Positions 26,377-34,262 of a DNA stretch of 34,262 nt are shown here, one piece after another (within the stretch, counting starts at the first letter, position 1; the number at the start of each line of letters is the position of its first letter). The position numbers and the translations under genes were made by a program. The stretch comes from Candidatus Kerfeldbacteria bacterium CG_4_10_14_0_8_um_filter_42_10 (GTDB taxonomy: Bacteria > Patescibacteriota > Patescibacteriia > UM-FILTER-42-10): assembly GCA_002784945.1 (NCBI GenBank), contig PFMD01000051.1, positions 1-34,262 on the forward strand, in the 5' to 3' direction. The notes beneath the pieces were generated by a model that did not search any database, was not told where the DNA came from, and saw only the letters and a program-made list of their open reading frames with translations.

Positions 26377-28455
26377 CTACTTATTTTCCAGATCTTCAAT
26401 TAAGCTATTGGCAACATTCTTGGGCACTTCGGCGAAATGGGAAAACTCCATGGAATAACTCGCCCGGCCTTGGGTCATGGAACGAAGAGTCGTGGCGTAT
26501 CCAAACATTTCCGCCAAGGGCACTTCGGCATCGATTACTTTCTGGTTAAGCCGATCTTTCATTTCTTTAATATGCGCTCTTTTGGAATTCAAATCTCCAA
26601 TCACGTCACCCATGAAATTCTCGGGAGTAATTACCTCAATTTTCATAATCGGCTCTAATAGGACTAAATCCGCTTTTCTCGCGGCCGCCTGTAAAGCCAT
26701 GGAGCCCGCTATTTTAAAGGCCGCTTCTGATGAATCAACTTCATGGTACGATCCATCGGTTACGGTGGCTCTTACATCCACCAGGGGGTAGCCGGCCAAT
26801 ACGCCATTATCCAGCGCTTCTTTTACTCCTTTTTCTATCGGAGGAATGTATTCCGCCGGTATATTGCCGCCCTTCACTTTATTAACGAATTCAAATCCCT
26901 TTCCTCGCTCTAAGGGCTCGACGGTAAGATAGCAATGGCCATATTGTCCTCGGCCGCCGGATTGTCGAATGTATTTTCCTTCTCCTTGCGCTTCCTTTTT
27001 AATTGTTTCTTTGTAAGCGACCCGGGGCCTTCCCACATTTGCTTCTACGTTGAATTCTCTTTTCATCCGGTCCACAATCACTTCTAAGTGCAATTCACCC
27101 ATTCCTGAAATAATGGTCTGGGCTGTTTCTTCATCAGTCTTGACTCGGAAAGTAGGATCTTCTTCTGCCAATTGGGCCAGAGAAAGAGCCAATTTTTCTT
27201 GATCCGCTTTGGTTTTTGGTTCAATGGCGATAGAAATGACCGGTTCAGGAAATATGATTTTTTCCAAAACAATGGGGTGATCCAAGTCGCAAAGAGTGTC
27301 GCCAGTAGTGGTTTTCTTTAACCCTACCGCCGCGGCGATGTCGCCGGCATGAACTTCTTTAACATCTTCTCGGTGATTGGCATGCAGACGAACAATGCGA
27401 CTGATTCTTTCTTTATTGCCTGTAGTTGTATTTAAAACATAGGAACCAGCGGCAAGAATGCCAGAATAAACTCTAAAAAAGGTCAGTTTGCCCACAAAGG
27501 GATCAGCCGCCACTTTAAATGCCAAAGCGGAAAAAGGTACTTCATCTTTAGTTTCCCTGGTTTCTTTTTGGTCAGTATCAGGATTATCCCCTTCTACCGG
27601 CGGAACATCTAAAGGTGAAGGGAGATAATCATTAACGGCATCCAGCAAAAACTGAACTCCTTTATTTTTAAGCGCCGAACCGGTTAAAATAGGCACTATT
27701 TTGTATGCGATCGTGGCTTGGCGCAACGTTCTTTTTAAATCCTCAATTGCTATTTCTTTTCCGTCGAGATACTGCTGAAGCAGATTTTCATCGTTTTCCA
27801 CGATTGCTTCGATTAATTCATGCCGATATTCCTCCACTTTTTCCTTCATATCTTCGGGCACGTCAGTTTCTTCCCATTCCTTACCCATTTCGTCTTTATA
27901 GATTATAGCCTTCTTAGTGAAGAGGTCGATGACGCCCTTAAAATTTTCTTCCGCTCCGATGGGCAGTTGGATCGGATGAGCATTTTTGGTCAGTCTTTCA
28001 TGAATAGAATCTAAATCAGAGTAAAAATCTGCGCCCATTCGATCCATTTTATTGATAAAGCACAAACGAGGGACTTCATATTTATCCGCCTGATGCCAAA
28101 CTGTTTCGGACTGAGGCTCTACGCCGGCTACCCCATCAAAAACCACTACGCCTCCATCCAGCACGCGCAAGGAACGCTGTACTTCCACGGTAAAATCAAT
28201 GTGTCCGGGAGTATCAATGATGTTAATCAGATGGTCTTTCCAAAAACAGGTGGTAGCCGCGGCAGTAATGGTTATTCCCCTTTCTTTTTCCTGTTCCATC
28301 CAGTCCATTTCGGCCTCCCCTTCATGCACTTCCCCTATTTTATGCTTCTTTCCCGTATAATAAAGAATCCGTTCAGTGACGGTTGTTTTACCCGCATCAA
28401 TATGCGCGATAATACCTATGTTTCTGGTTTTTTCTAGACTATATTCCCTAGGCAT
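26377..28455 (-). CDS. fusA: Elongation factor G
   Basis: [26 protein letters not shown]...[15 protein letters not shown]...[49 protein letters not shown]. Confidence 0.99.
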   Translation of the reverse strand: MPREYSLEKTRNIGIIAHIDAGKTTVTERILYYTGKKHKIGEVHEGEAEMDWMEQEKERGITITAAATTCFWKDHLINIIDTPGHIDFTVEVQRSLRVLDGGVVVFDGVAGVEPQSETVWHQADKYEVPRLCFINKMDRMGADFYSDLDSIHERLTKNAHPIQLPIGAEENFKGVIDLFTKKAIIYKDEMGKEWEETDVPEDMKEKVEEYRHELIEAIVENDENLLQQYLDGKEIAIEDLKRTLRQATIAYKIVPILTGSALKNKGVQFLLDAVNDYLPSPLDVPPVEGDNPDTDQKETRETKDEVPFSALAFKVAADPFVGKLTFFRVYSGILAAGSYVLNTTTGNKERISRIVRLHANHREDVKEVHAGDIAAAVGLKKTTTGDTLCDLDHPIVLEKIIFPEPVISIAIEPKTKADQEKLALSLAQLAEEDPTFRVKTDEETAQTIISGMGELHLEVIVDRMKREFNVEANVGRPRVAYKETIKKEAQGEGKYIRQSGGRGQYGHCYLTVEPLERGKGFEFVNKVKGGNIPAEYIPPIEKGVKEALDNGVLAGYPLVDVRATVTDGSYHEVDSSEAAFKIAGSMALQAAARKADLVLLEPIMKIEVITPENFMGDVIGDLNSKRAHIKEMKDRLNQKVIDAEVPLAEMFGYATTLRSMTQGRASYSMEFSHFAEVPKNVANSLIEDLENK

Positions 28456-28466
28456 GAATTAATTTA

Positions 28467-28533
28467 TAATGTAAAATTTATAATTTATAATGACAAATTG
28501 AATTATACATTATAAATTATAAATTTTACATTA
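28467..28533. repeat. Perfect 26-bp inverted repeat between rpsG and fusA
   Basis: taatgtaaaatttataatttataatg (28467-28492) is the exact reverse complement of cattataaattataaattttacatta (28508-28533); 15-nt loop. Confidence 0.95.
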
Positions 28534-28535
28534 AA

Positions 28536-29000
28536 CTAGGCGAAATGGGCGAAGGCGCGGTTAGACTCGGCCATGCGATGAACATCTTCTTTCTTTTTAA
28601 TCGCCGTCCCTTGCTGGTTAGCAGCATCATTCAGCTCTTGGGCCAATTTTTCGTGCATCGGTTTTCCTTTTCTGTCTCTGGCGGCCTTAATAATCCAGCG
28701 CATTGCCAAGGCGGTCCGGCGTTCCCCTTTTACCTCTACCGGTATTTGGTAATTGGCTCCTCCGACTCGGCGCGCTTTAACTTCAACCACAGGAGAAGCG
28801 TTCTTAATTGCCTGGTCAAAGACATCTAAAGGATCTTTTTTGCTCTTTTCCTTGATAAGCTCCAGCGCACCATAAACAACGCGTTCCGCAGTCGATTTTT
28901 TGCCGCGACGCATTATCTGATTAATAAACTTAGTAATAATAATGCTATTATATTTAAAATCAGGCTGGATTTTTCTTTTGGGAGCTCTTTTTCCTCGCAT
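28536..29000 (-). CDS. rpsG: 30S ribosomal protein S7
   Basis: [46 protein letters not shown]...[14 protein letters not shown]. Confidence 0.98.
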   Translation of the reverse strand: MRGKRAPKRKIQPDFKYNSIIITKFINQIMRRGKKSTAERVVYGALELIKEKSKKDPLDVFDQAIKNASPVVEVKARRVGGANYQIPVEVKGERRTALAMRWIIKAARDRKGKPMHEKLAQELNDAANQQGTAIKKKEDVHRMAESNRAFAHFA

Positions 29001-29005
29001 TATTT

Positions 29006-29063
29006 TAGCTTTTTAGCTTCTTAGTTCCGACGCCTTGGTCGGAATTCCGACTTCACGTCGGAA
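29006..29063. repeat. Partial TAGCTT-family copy C plus tandem TTCCGAC/GTCGGAA hairpins
   Basis: tagctttttagcttcttag (19 nt identical to copy A, 6466-6484), then ttccgac-gccttg-gtcggaa (29025-29044) and ttccgac-ttcac-gtcggaa (29045-29063). Confidence 0.75.
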
Positions 29064-29104
29064 CTTATCAGGTTTTTTATTTCAATTAATCTATTATCCG
29101 ATTG

Positions 29105-29180
29105 CTCGATTGTTAATTGAATTGTCATATTGTTTTATTGTCAATTTTTAAAACAATAAAGCCACAAAACAATTAACGAG
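29105..29180. repeat. Word-repeat hairpin (ATTGT words) between rpsL and rpsG
   Basis: ctcgattgttaattgaattgtcatattgttttattgtc versus aaacaataaagccacaaaacaattaacgag; imperfectly complementary. Confidence 0.6.
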
Positions 29181-29606
29181 CTACTTCTTAACTTTTTCTT
29201 TTTTAGCGCCATAAAGGCTTCTTCCCTGTTTTCTGCCGTCAACGCCTTGAGTATCATAAACTCCCCTAACGACATGATAACGTACCCCTGGTAGATCTTT
29301 TACTCTTCCGCCCCTAATCATGACGATGGAATGCTCCTGTAAATTATGGCCAACCCCTGGAATATAAGCGGTAACTTCCATTCCGTTAGAAAGCTTGACC
29401 CGGGCAATCTTGCGAAGGGCAGAATTTGGCTTTTTCGGCGTAGTGGTAGTCACCTTAACGCAAATTCCCTGCTTAAAAGGCGAGCCTTTGGGCAGTTTAC
29501 TCCGTTTTCTTTTTAGAGGATTCAAAGTGGTTTCTAAGGCAGGAGTTTTGGATTTTCTTTTCTGGCTTTTTCGTCCTCTTTTTACTAATTGATTAATTGT
29601 CGGCAT
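29181..29606 (-). CDS. rpsL: 30S ribosomal protein S12
   Basis: [12 protein letters not shown]...[74 protein letters not shown]. Confidence 0.99.
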   Translation of the reverse strand: MPTINQLVKRGRKSQKRKSKTPALETTLNPLKRKRSKLPKGSPFKQGICVKVTTTTPKKPNSALRKIARVKLSNGMEVTAYIPGVGHNLQEHSIVMIRGGRVKDLPGVRYHVVRGVYDTQGVDGRKQGRSLYGAKKEKVKK

Positions 29607-29649
29607 TTAGGATAAAAAAAATAATCTTGCTTAAGATATTTTCAAATAG

Positions 29650-29678
29650 AGTTTAGCAAGTATGCTTAAATAAGTCAA
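29650..29678 (-). promoter_or_regulatory. Sigma70-like promoter for the str/S10/spc operon
   Basis: Minus strand TTGACT (29678-29673), 17-nt spacer, TAAACT (29655-29650), 44 nt upstream of the rpsL start. Confidence 0.8.
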
Positions 29679-29789
29679 TAAATCATCGGGAAAGAGGTTA
29701 AGAAGCTATAGCGCTGCTAAGCAGGGAGCTTTGGCACGGGGGTAACTTAGAGCCAGAGAACTTCTAAGATCATCCATTTCTAGCTATTT

Positions 29790-30428
29790 TTAGCCAAAAA
29801 TACGGAAGATTACGTTGGAAGCAGCTTCAAAAACTGAGGAAAAAATGGAAAGGCCAAGGAAACTATCCAGAACTATTAGTCCCAAAAGCAACATTGGTCC
29901 GGAACGTTCAAAGGACTGTTTGAAACTGTCAGCGGAAGGAGGTAAAAAAGCATAAAGAACATGGTGGCCGTCTAAAGGAGGAATCGGAATCAAATTGAAA
30001 ATTCCCAGAACTAGATTGATATGGATCAAGGCGACCAGAAAGATAATCAACATATTTTCAGCCCCCAAGCCGGTATAAGCCAGCAAAATTTTAAGAGCGA
30101 AGCCGAATATCAACAAAGCGACGAAATTAGACAGCGGGCCAAATAGAGAAACAAGCACTGGCCCCCAGCGACGATTCTTAAGGTTAAAAGGATTATAGGT
30201 GACCGGTTTTCCCCAACCAAAGCCGGCAAAAAGCAAAACCATAAATCCCAAAAAATCGAGGTGAGCCAAAGGATTAAGGGTTAAGCGGCCTTCGTATTTA
30301 GGAGTACGGTCGCCTAATAAATTCGCCCCCAGGGCATGGGAAAATTCGTGGATGGTTATCCCGAATATTATTGCGATCAGCCAGGCTAAAAATATTGTTG
30401 GTTCTCTAAAAAGAAGGCTAAGAATCAT
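29790..30428 (-). CDS. Site-2 protease family (M50) membrane metalloprotease
   Basis: FGITIHEFSHALGANLLGD (HExxH), LNPLAHLDFLG, NLIPIPPLDGHHVL. Confidence 0.93.
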   Translation of the reverse strand: MILSLLFREPTIFLAWLIAIIFGITIHEFSHALGANLLGDRTPKYEGRLTLNPLAHLDFLGFMVLLFAGFGWGKPVTYNPFNLKNRRWGPVLVSLFGPLSNFVALLIFGFALKILLAYTGLGAENMLIIFLVALIHINLVLGIFNLIPIPPLDGHHVLYAFLPPSADSFKQSFERSGPMLLLGLIVLDSFLGLSIFSSVFEAASNVIFRIFG

Positions 30429-30496
30429 TGTTCTCTTGATTTAATACCGAAGATATGCTAATTTAAAAGGGAACTTCAAAAGTTTTTTTAATTTTT

Positions 30497-30529
30497 CCCG
30501 CCATGGCGGGATCTCCCGCCGTTGGCGGG
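30497..30529. repeat. Tandem GC-rich palindromes in the rpmB leader
   Basis: cccgccatggcggg (30497-30510) and cccgccgttggcggg (30515-30529). Confidence 0.85.
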
Positions 30530-30550
30530 GTGATAATTTTAGGTCATTAG

Positions 30551-30739
30551 ATGAATAAAACTTCTGGTCGATTTTGCCAAATCTGCGGAAGAGGCGCGTT
30601 AAGCAGTGTCTCAAGAAGTCATTCTAACATCGCCACCAAAAGACGGCAATATTTGAATCTTCAAACGACCATTTATCAAGGAAAAAAAGTAAAAGCTTGC
30701 ACCAGTTGCATCAAAACTTTAACTAAAGTGCAAAAGTAA
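30551..30739 (+). CDS. rpmB: 50S ribosomal protein L28 with Cys4 motif
   Basis: FCQICGRGALSSVSRSHSNIATKRRQYLNLQTTIYQGKKVKACTSCIKTL. Confidence 0.93.
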   Translation: MNKTSGRFCQICGRGALSSVSRSHSNIATKRRQYLNLQTTIYQGKKVKACTSCIKTLTKVQK

Positions 30740-30770
30740 TTTTCTTTGTATTTTCTCCAACGAAAACTTT

Positions 30771-31619
30771 TCAAAGAGAATTTTTTGTTTGTTTTGATTT
30801 CATCTGATTAGAAAAGGGGGAGGAGATTCCTGCTCGGTCAAATTCTGTTTTGATTCGTTTTCTTAATTCCCTAGTTAAATCCCACTGTTGGAGCGGTTTT
30901 GTTTTCCCTAATATTTTGAAAACAATCTCCGATTTTTCAAATTTATCCAGACCTAATACTAACGGCGCCTCTAGGAAAAATTTATGATACTCCGAATCCT
31001 GATATAATTCCTGGCCGATTTTGTTAAGAAGTTTTGTTACTTCATCAAGATCGGCATTGGGAGAAACCGGAACATCTAAATTTATTCGCGACCAGTCTTT
31101 GGTAAGATTGGAAGATACTTTTATCTCGCTATTCGGAATATGATGCTGAATGCCATCAAGATCTCTTAAAACAGTCCTTCTTAAATTCATGCTTTCCACC
31201 ACTCCCGATTTATCCCCTATTTTCACCACATCGCCGACTCCATACTGATCTTCAATGATAATAAATAAACCGGACAAAAAATCACGCACCAGGTTTTGGG
31301 AACCGAATCCTATCGCTAACCCGATGATTCCCGCTCCCGCCAAAAGCGGTGCTATCTCTATTCCTAATTCAGGAAGGATCGTCAGAAAAACAGCAACTGT
31401 TACTACTAAAGTGGTGGTGGCGTTAAAAACATTTGACAGCGTTTTCGCTCTTCTCTTAATTTCTCTTTCTTCACGGTTACTTTGTTTGTTTGTGACAAAT
31501 TTTGTTATTGTCCTATTAATAAATCTCTTTATAATTCTATTCAAAACGAATCCTAATAAAATAATTACCAGGATTTTTAATCCATGAACGTATAACCATT
31601 CAATAATGTTTTCCATCAT
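30771..31619 (-). CDS. MscS-family mechanosensitive channel
   Basis: LLAGAGIIGLAIGFGSQNLVRDFLSGLFIIIEDQYGVGDVVKIGDKSGVVESMNLRRTVLRDLDGIQHHIPNSEI. Confidence 0.95.
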   Translation of the reverse strand: MMENIIEWLYVHGLKILVIILLGFVLNRIIKRFINRTITKFVTNKQSNREEREIKRRAKTLSNVFNATTTLVVTVAVFLTILPELGIEIAPLLAGAGIIGLAIGFGSQNLVRDFLSGLFIIIEDQYGVGDVVKIGDKSGVVESMNLRRTVLRDLDGIQHHIPNSEIKVSSNLTKDWSRINLDVPVSPNADLDEVTKLLNKIGQELYQDSEYHKFFLEAPLVLGLDKFEKSEIVFKILGKTKPLQQWDLTRELRKRIKTEFDRAGISSPFSNQMKSKQTKNSL

Positions 31620-31679
31620 ACAGAATTAAAATAACACATTGTAATTCAAAACGCAAAAGAATTTAGCTAAGATGCTTTT

Positions 31680-34262
31680 CTACGTTTTAAATCTGTCTTT
31701 TACTGTAAGAACAAATAAGTATTTAGCTACTTCGATTATGAGAATCAGAATAAGACTGGCTCCTGCCACTATTACCCAATCATGAGGGTGGAGAGCTACT
31801 GTTTTGAAAATTTTCTGGAATGGCGGAAAGTAAACGGCTACTAATTGCATGGCAAGACCCAGCATTATTGCATAAATAAGATACTGATTAGAGAATATCC
31901 TGCGAGAAAAGATGGGATGACGAAGAGATCTTACACTAAAAACATAAAGCAAAGTACTTACCGCAATAATGGAGAAAATAATTGTTTGAGCTCTCATGAT
32001 ATCCCAGTTATTTTCCACAAAATATAGAAATGAAAACAAACTTACTAAACCAATAATACTGCTTATTAATGCCGAAAGAATTTTCATCTCCTTAGTGAAA
32101 AGAGTCTGGCTTTTACCTAAGGGTTTATCGTTCATTATCTCTGCTTCTTGCGGTTCCAATGTTAACGCAATACCGGGGAAACTGTCGGTAACCAGATTGA
32201 TCCAAAGTATCTGCGAGGCCAACAGCGGCAAAGGGAGATCTTTAACAAAAAATATATTAATCATGATAGTGCCAGTGATTAGAATTATTTCTGAAAAACT
32301 GTTAGATAATAGATAGAGAATGACTTTCTTAATATTATCAAAAATAATCCTTCCTTCCCTTACCGCCGCCACAATAGTTTTGAAATTATTGTCTAGAATA
32401 ACCATATCAGAAATTTCTTTCGCTACGTCTGAACCGGAACCTAGGGCAATTCCGATATCGGCTGTTTTAAGCGCCGGAGCATCATTAACGCCATCGCCGG
32501 TCATTGCTACCACTTCTCCCTTTTCTTGCCAAGCATCAACAATTTGCAGCTTATCCTTGGGGGTTACTCGGGCATAAACGGAAATATCTCTGACGCGTTT
32601 CACTAATTCTTTATGGGTCAGCTTGGCCAGATCTTTTCCTTCTAAAATATTCTCGGCTTTACTTTTTAGACCCAGCTCTTTAGCGATTGCTTGCGCCGTC
32701 AGTTTGTGGTCTCCCGTTATTATTACAATATTGATACCGGCTTTCTTGCATAAATCAACGGTTTCTTTCGTTTCTTTGCGCAAAGGATCTTTAATCCCTA
32801 CGAATCCCAAAAATATGAATTGATCCGATAATTCTTTCAACTGTTTTGGATTATCTAAATTTTTTACTCCTAAATCAACCGGCTGATAACCAAAGGCTAG
32901 AATCCTTAATCCCGTCTTGCTCATTTCTTCAAATTCTTTTTGGAACTTTCTTTTCAGAGAAAAGTTCATCTGTTTCACCAAGTTACCATCTTGGATTCGT
33001 TTAGACATTTTAAGAACTTTTTCCGGCGCCCCTTTCAGATAAATAACGTTTTTATTCTTTTGCTGGTGGAGCGTCAGCATATATTTTTTCTCGGAATCAA
33101 AGGGAATTTCATCAAGGCGAGGTTCTTCTTTTTCTAAATCTTCCCGATAAAAATCCAGTCGCGCCCCGACCGAGAGCAATGATTTTTCTGTAGGATTGCC
33201 GATCATTTTCCATTTAGAAAATTCGTCTTGAGGATTTTGAATGGCGGCGTTATTGCTAAGAACTCCGATTTTAAACATTAGGACCAATTCCATACTTTCC
33301 TTAATCTGGGGAGTGCTGCCATGGTGCTGGGCCGGGGAAAGATCGTGATGCAGAGTAACTAATTTTGCTACCCGCATGTCTCCTTCAGTTAAAGTTCCTG
33401 TTTTGTCGGTACAGATTACCGTGGTAGAGCCGAGAGTCTCGGCGGCAACCAGCTTTTTGACCAGCGCGTTCTGCTTTAAAATCCTTTGCATGCCCACCGC
33501 TAGAATGGCGGTAACCGCTATTACCAATCCTTCCGGAATTGCCGAAACCGCTATTGCCACAGACGTAGTAAAAATCTGATCGAAGCGAACCCCTTCTAGC
33601 ATTCCGATAACAAAAATTAAGAAAGATACTCCTAAAGTAATGCCGCCTAACCATCTGCTAAAACGATCCAGTTTTTTTTGAAAGGGCGTTCTTTCTTCCG
33701 GCGTATCTTTAATCAGGATGGCGATTTTACCAAGTTCCGTATTAATGCCGGTAGTAGTGACAACTAATTTTCCCATGCCTTGAACAACAACCGTTCCCAG
33801 AAAAACCATATTTTTCTGTTCGGCCACTACTAAATCTTCTTTTAAAGGATCAGCGTTTTTTTTCACCGGAATTGACTCTCCGGTCAAACTTGCTTCATTT
33901 ATTTCAAGATCCTTGCTTAAGATTAAACGGCCGTCCGCGGGCACTTTGTCGCCTGCTTTCAGTAAAACGATATCACCGGGCACTAATTCTTCGGTTTTAA
34001 CTTCCCTTTCTTTACCGTTTCTTTTTACCCGAGCAAAATAGGTAATCACTTTTTTCAGCTTTTCCATTGCTTGAGTAGCCTTGTATTCTTGAATAAATCC
34101 GACGATGACATTAACAATCACTGCAGCTAAAATAACATACATATCGGTGAATTCTTGAATTACCAAGCTGATAATAGCCGCACCCAGTAAAATATATACC
34201 AGTGAGTTTTTGAACTGATTTAAAAATAAAAAAAGCCACGGTGTCTTTTTTTCTTCCGGTAG
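31680..34262 (-). CDS. Cation (Ca2+-type) transporting P-type ATPase, N-terminus beyond the window
   Basis: EINEASLTGESIPV, CTDKTGTLTEGDM, KGAPEKVL, MTGDGVNDAPALKTADIGIALG; in-frame codons continue to 34262 (LPEEKKTPWLFLFLNQFKNSLVYILLGAAIIS), so the TTG start at 34166 is internal. Confidence 0.95.
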   Translation of the reverse strand, partial: LPEEKKTPWLFLFLNQFKNSLVYILLGAAIISLVIQEFTDMYVILAAVIVNVIVGFIQEYKATQAMEKLKKVITYFARVKRNGKEREVKTEELVPGDIVLLKAGDKVPADGRLILSKDLEINEASLTGESIPVKKNADPLKEDLVVAEQKNMVFLGTVVVQGMGKLVVTTTGINTELGKIAILIKDTPEERTPFQKKLDRFSRWLGGITLGVSFLIFVIGMLEGVRFDQIFTTSVAIAVSAIPEGLVIAVTAILAVGMQRILKQNALVKKLVAAETLGSTTVICTDKTGTLTEGDMRVAKLVTLHHDLSPAQHHGSTPQIKESMELVLMFKIGVLSNNAAIQNPQDEFSKWKMIGNPTEKSLLSVGARLDFYREDLEKEEPRLDEIPFDSEKKYMLTLHQQKNKNVIYLKGAPEKVLKMSKRIQDGNLVKQMNFSLKRKFQKEFEEMSKTGLRILAFGYQPVDLGVKNLDNPKQLKELSDQFIFLGFVGIKDPLRKETKETVDLCKKAGINIVIITGDHKLTAQAIAKELGLKSKAENILEGKDLAKLTHKELVKRVRDISVYARVTPKDKLQIVDAWQEKGEVVAMTGDGVNDAPALKTADIGIALGSGSDVAKEISDMVILDNNFKTIVAAVREGRIIFDNIKKVILYLLSNSFSEIILITGTIMINIFFVKDLPLPLLASQILWINLVTDSFPGIALTLEPQEAEIMNDKPLGKSQTLFTKEMKILSALISSIIGLVSLFSFLYFVENNWDIMRAQTIIFSIIAVSTLLYVFSVRSLRHPIFSRRIFSNQYLIYAIMLGLAMQLVAVYFPPFQKIFKTVALHPHDWVIVAGASLILILIIEVAKYLFVLTVKDRFKT

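Noticed and set aside
9591-28829. Many plus-strand ORFs of 60-130 aa (e.g. 9591-9983, 14622-14909, 21634-21915, 28093-28437)
   Set aside because: They lie antisense within strongly conserved genes on the minus strand; low-complexity or nonsense products.
34166-34166. TTG start for the P-type ATPase
   Set aside because: The reading frame continues in-frame through 34262 with typical P-ATPase N-terminal TM sequence; the true start is outside the window.

Overview
The window is a contiguous bacterial chromosome segment. The layout fits Candidate Phyla Radiation / Patescibacteria: compact genes, no rpmD (L30) between rpsE and rplO, and lysine-rich tails on ribosomal proteins. Several genes end in TGA, so standard code 11 applies. 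The minus strand carries a nearly continuous str-S10-spc superoperon (rpsL, rpsG, fusA, tuf, rpsJ, rplC-D-W-B, rpsS, rplV, rpsC, rplP, rpmC, rpsQ, rplN, rplX, rplE, rpsZ, rpsH, rplF, rplR, rpsE, rplO, secY), followed by adk, map, ruvX, a WecA/MraY-type transferase and rplU. A plus-strand block holds a MacB-like ABC permease/ATPase pair, a lipoprotein, dnaB, ybaB and recR. Flanking genes are partial asnS, a DUF5667-like/YjdF-like pair, an orphan ORF, tRNA-Lys(UUU), rpmB, an M50 protease, an MscS channel and a partial Ca2+-type P-ATPase. I see no CRISPR array, prophage, transposase or defence island. The unusual content is mostly noncoding: (i) intergenic hairpins built from reiterated short words, inserted inside the ribosomal operons; (ii) a 102-bp palindromic element flanked by 13-bp direct repeats at the 5' end of tRNA-Lys; (iii) a ~103-nt candidate structured RNA after ruvX; (iv) a perfect 46-nt hairpin in a long rplC leader. 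I found no clear new multi-gene system, and family assignments rest on recognition by eye without database searches.
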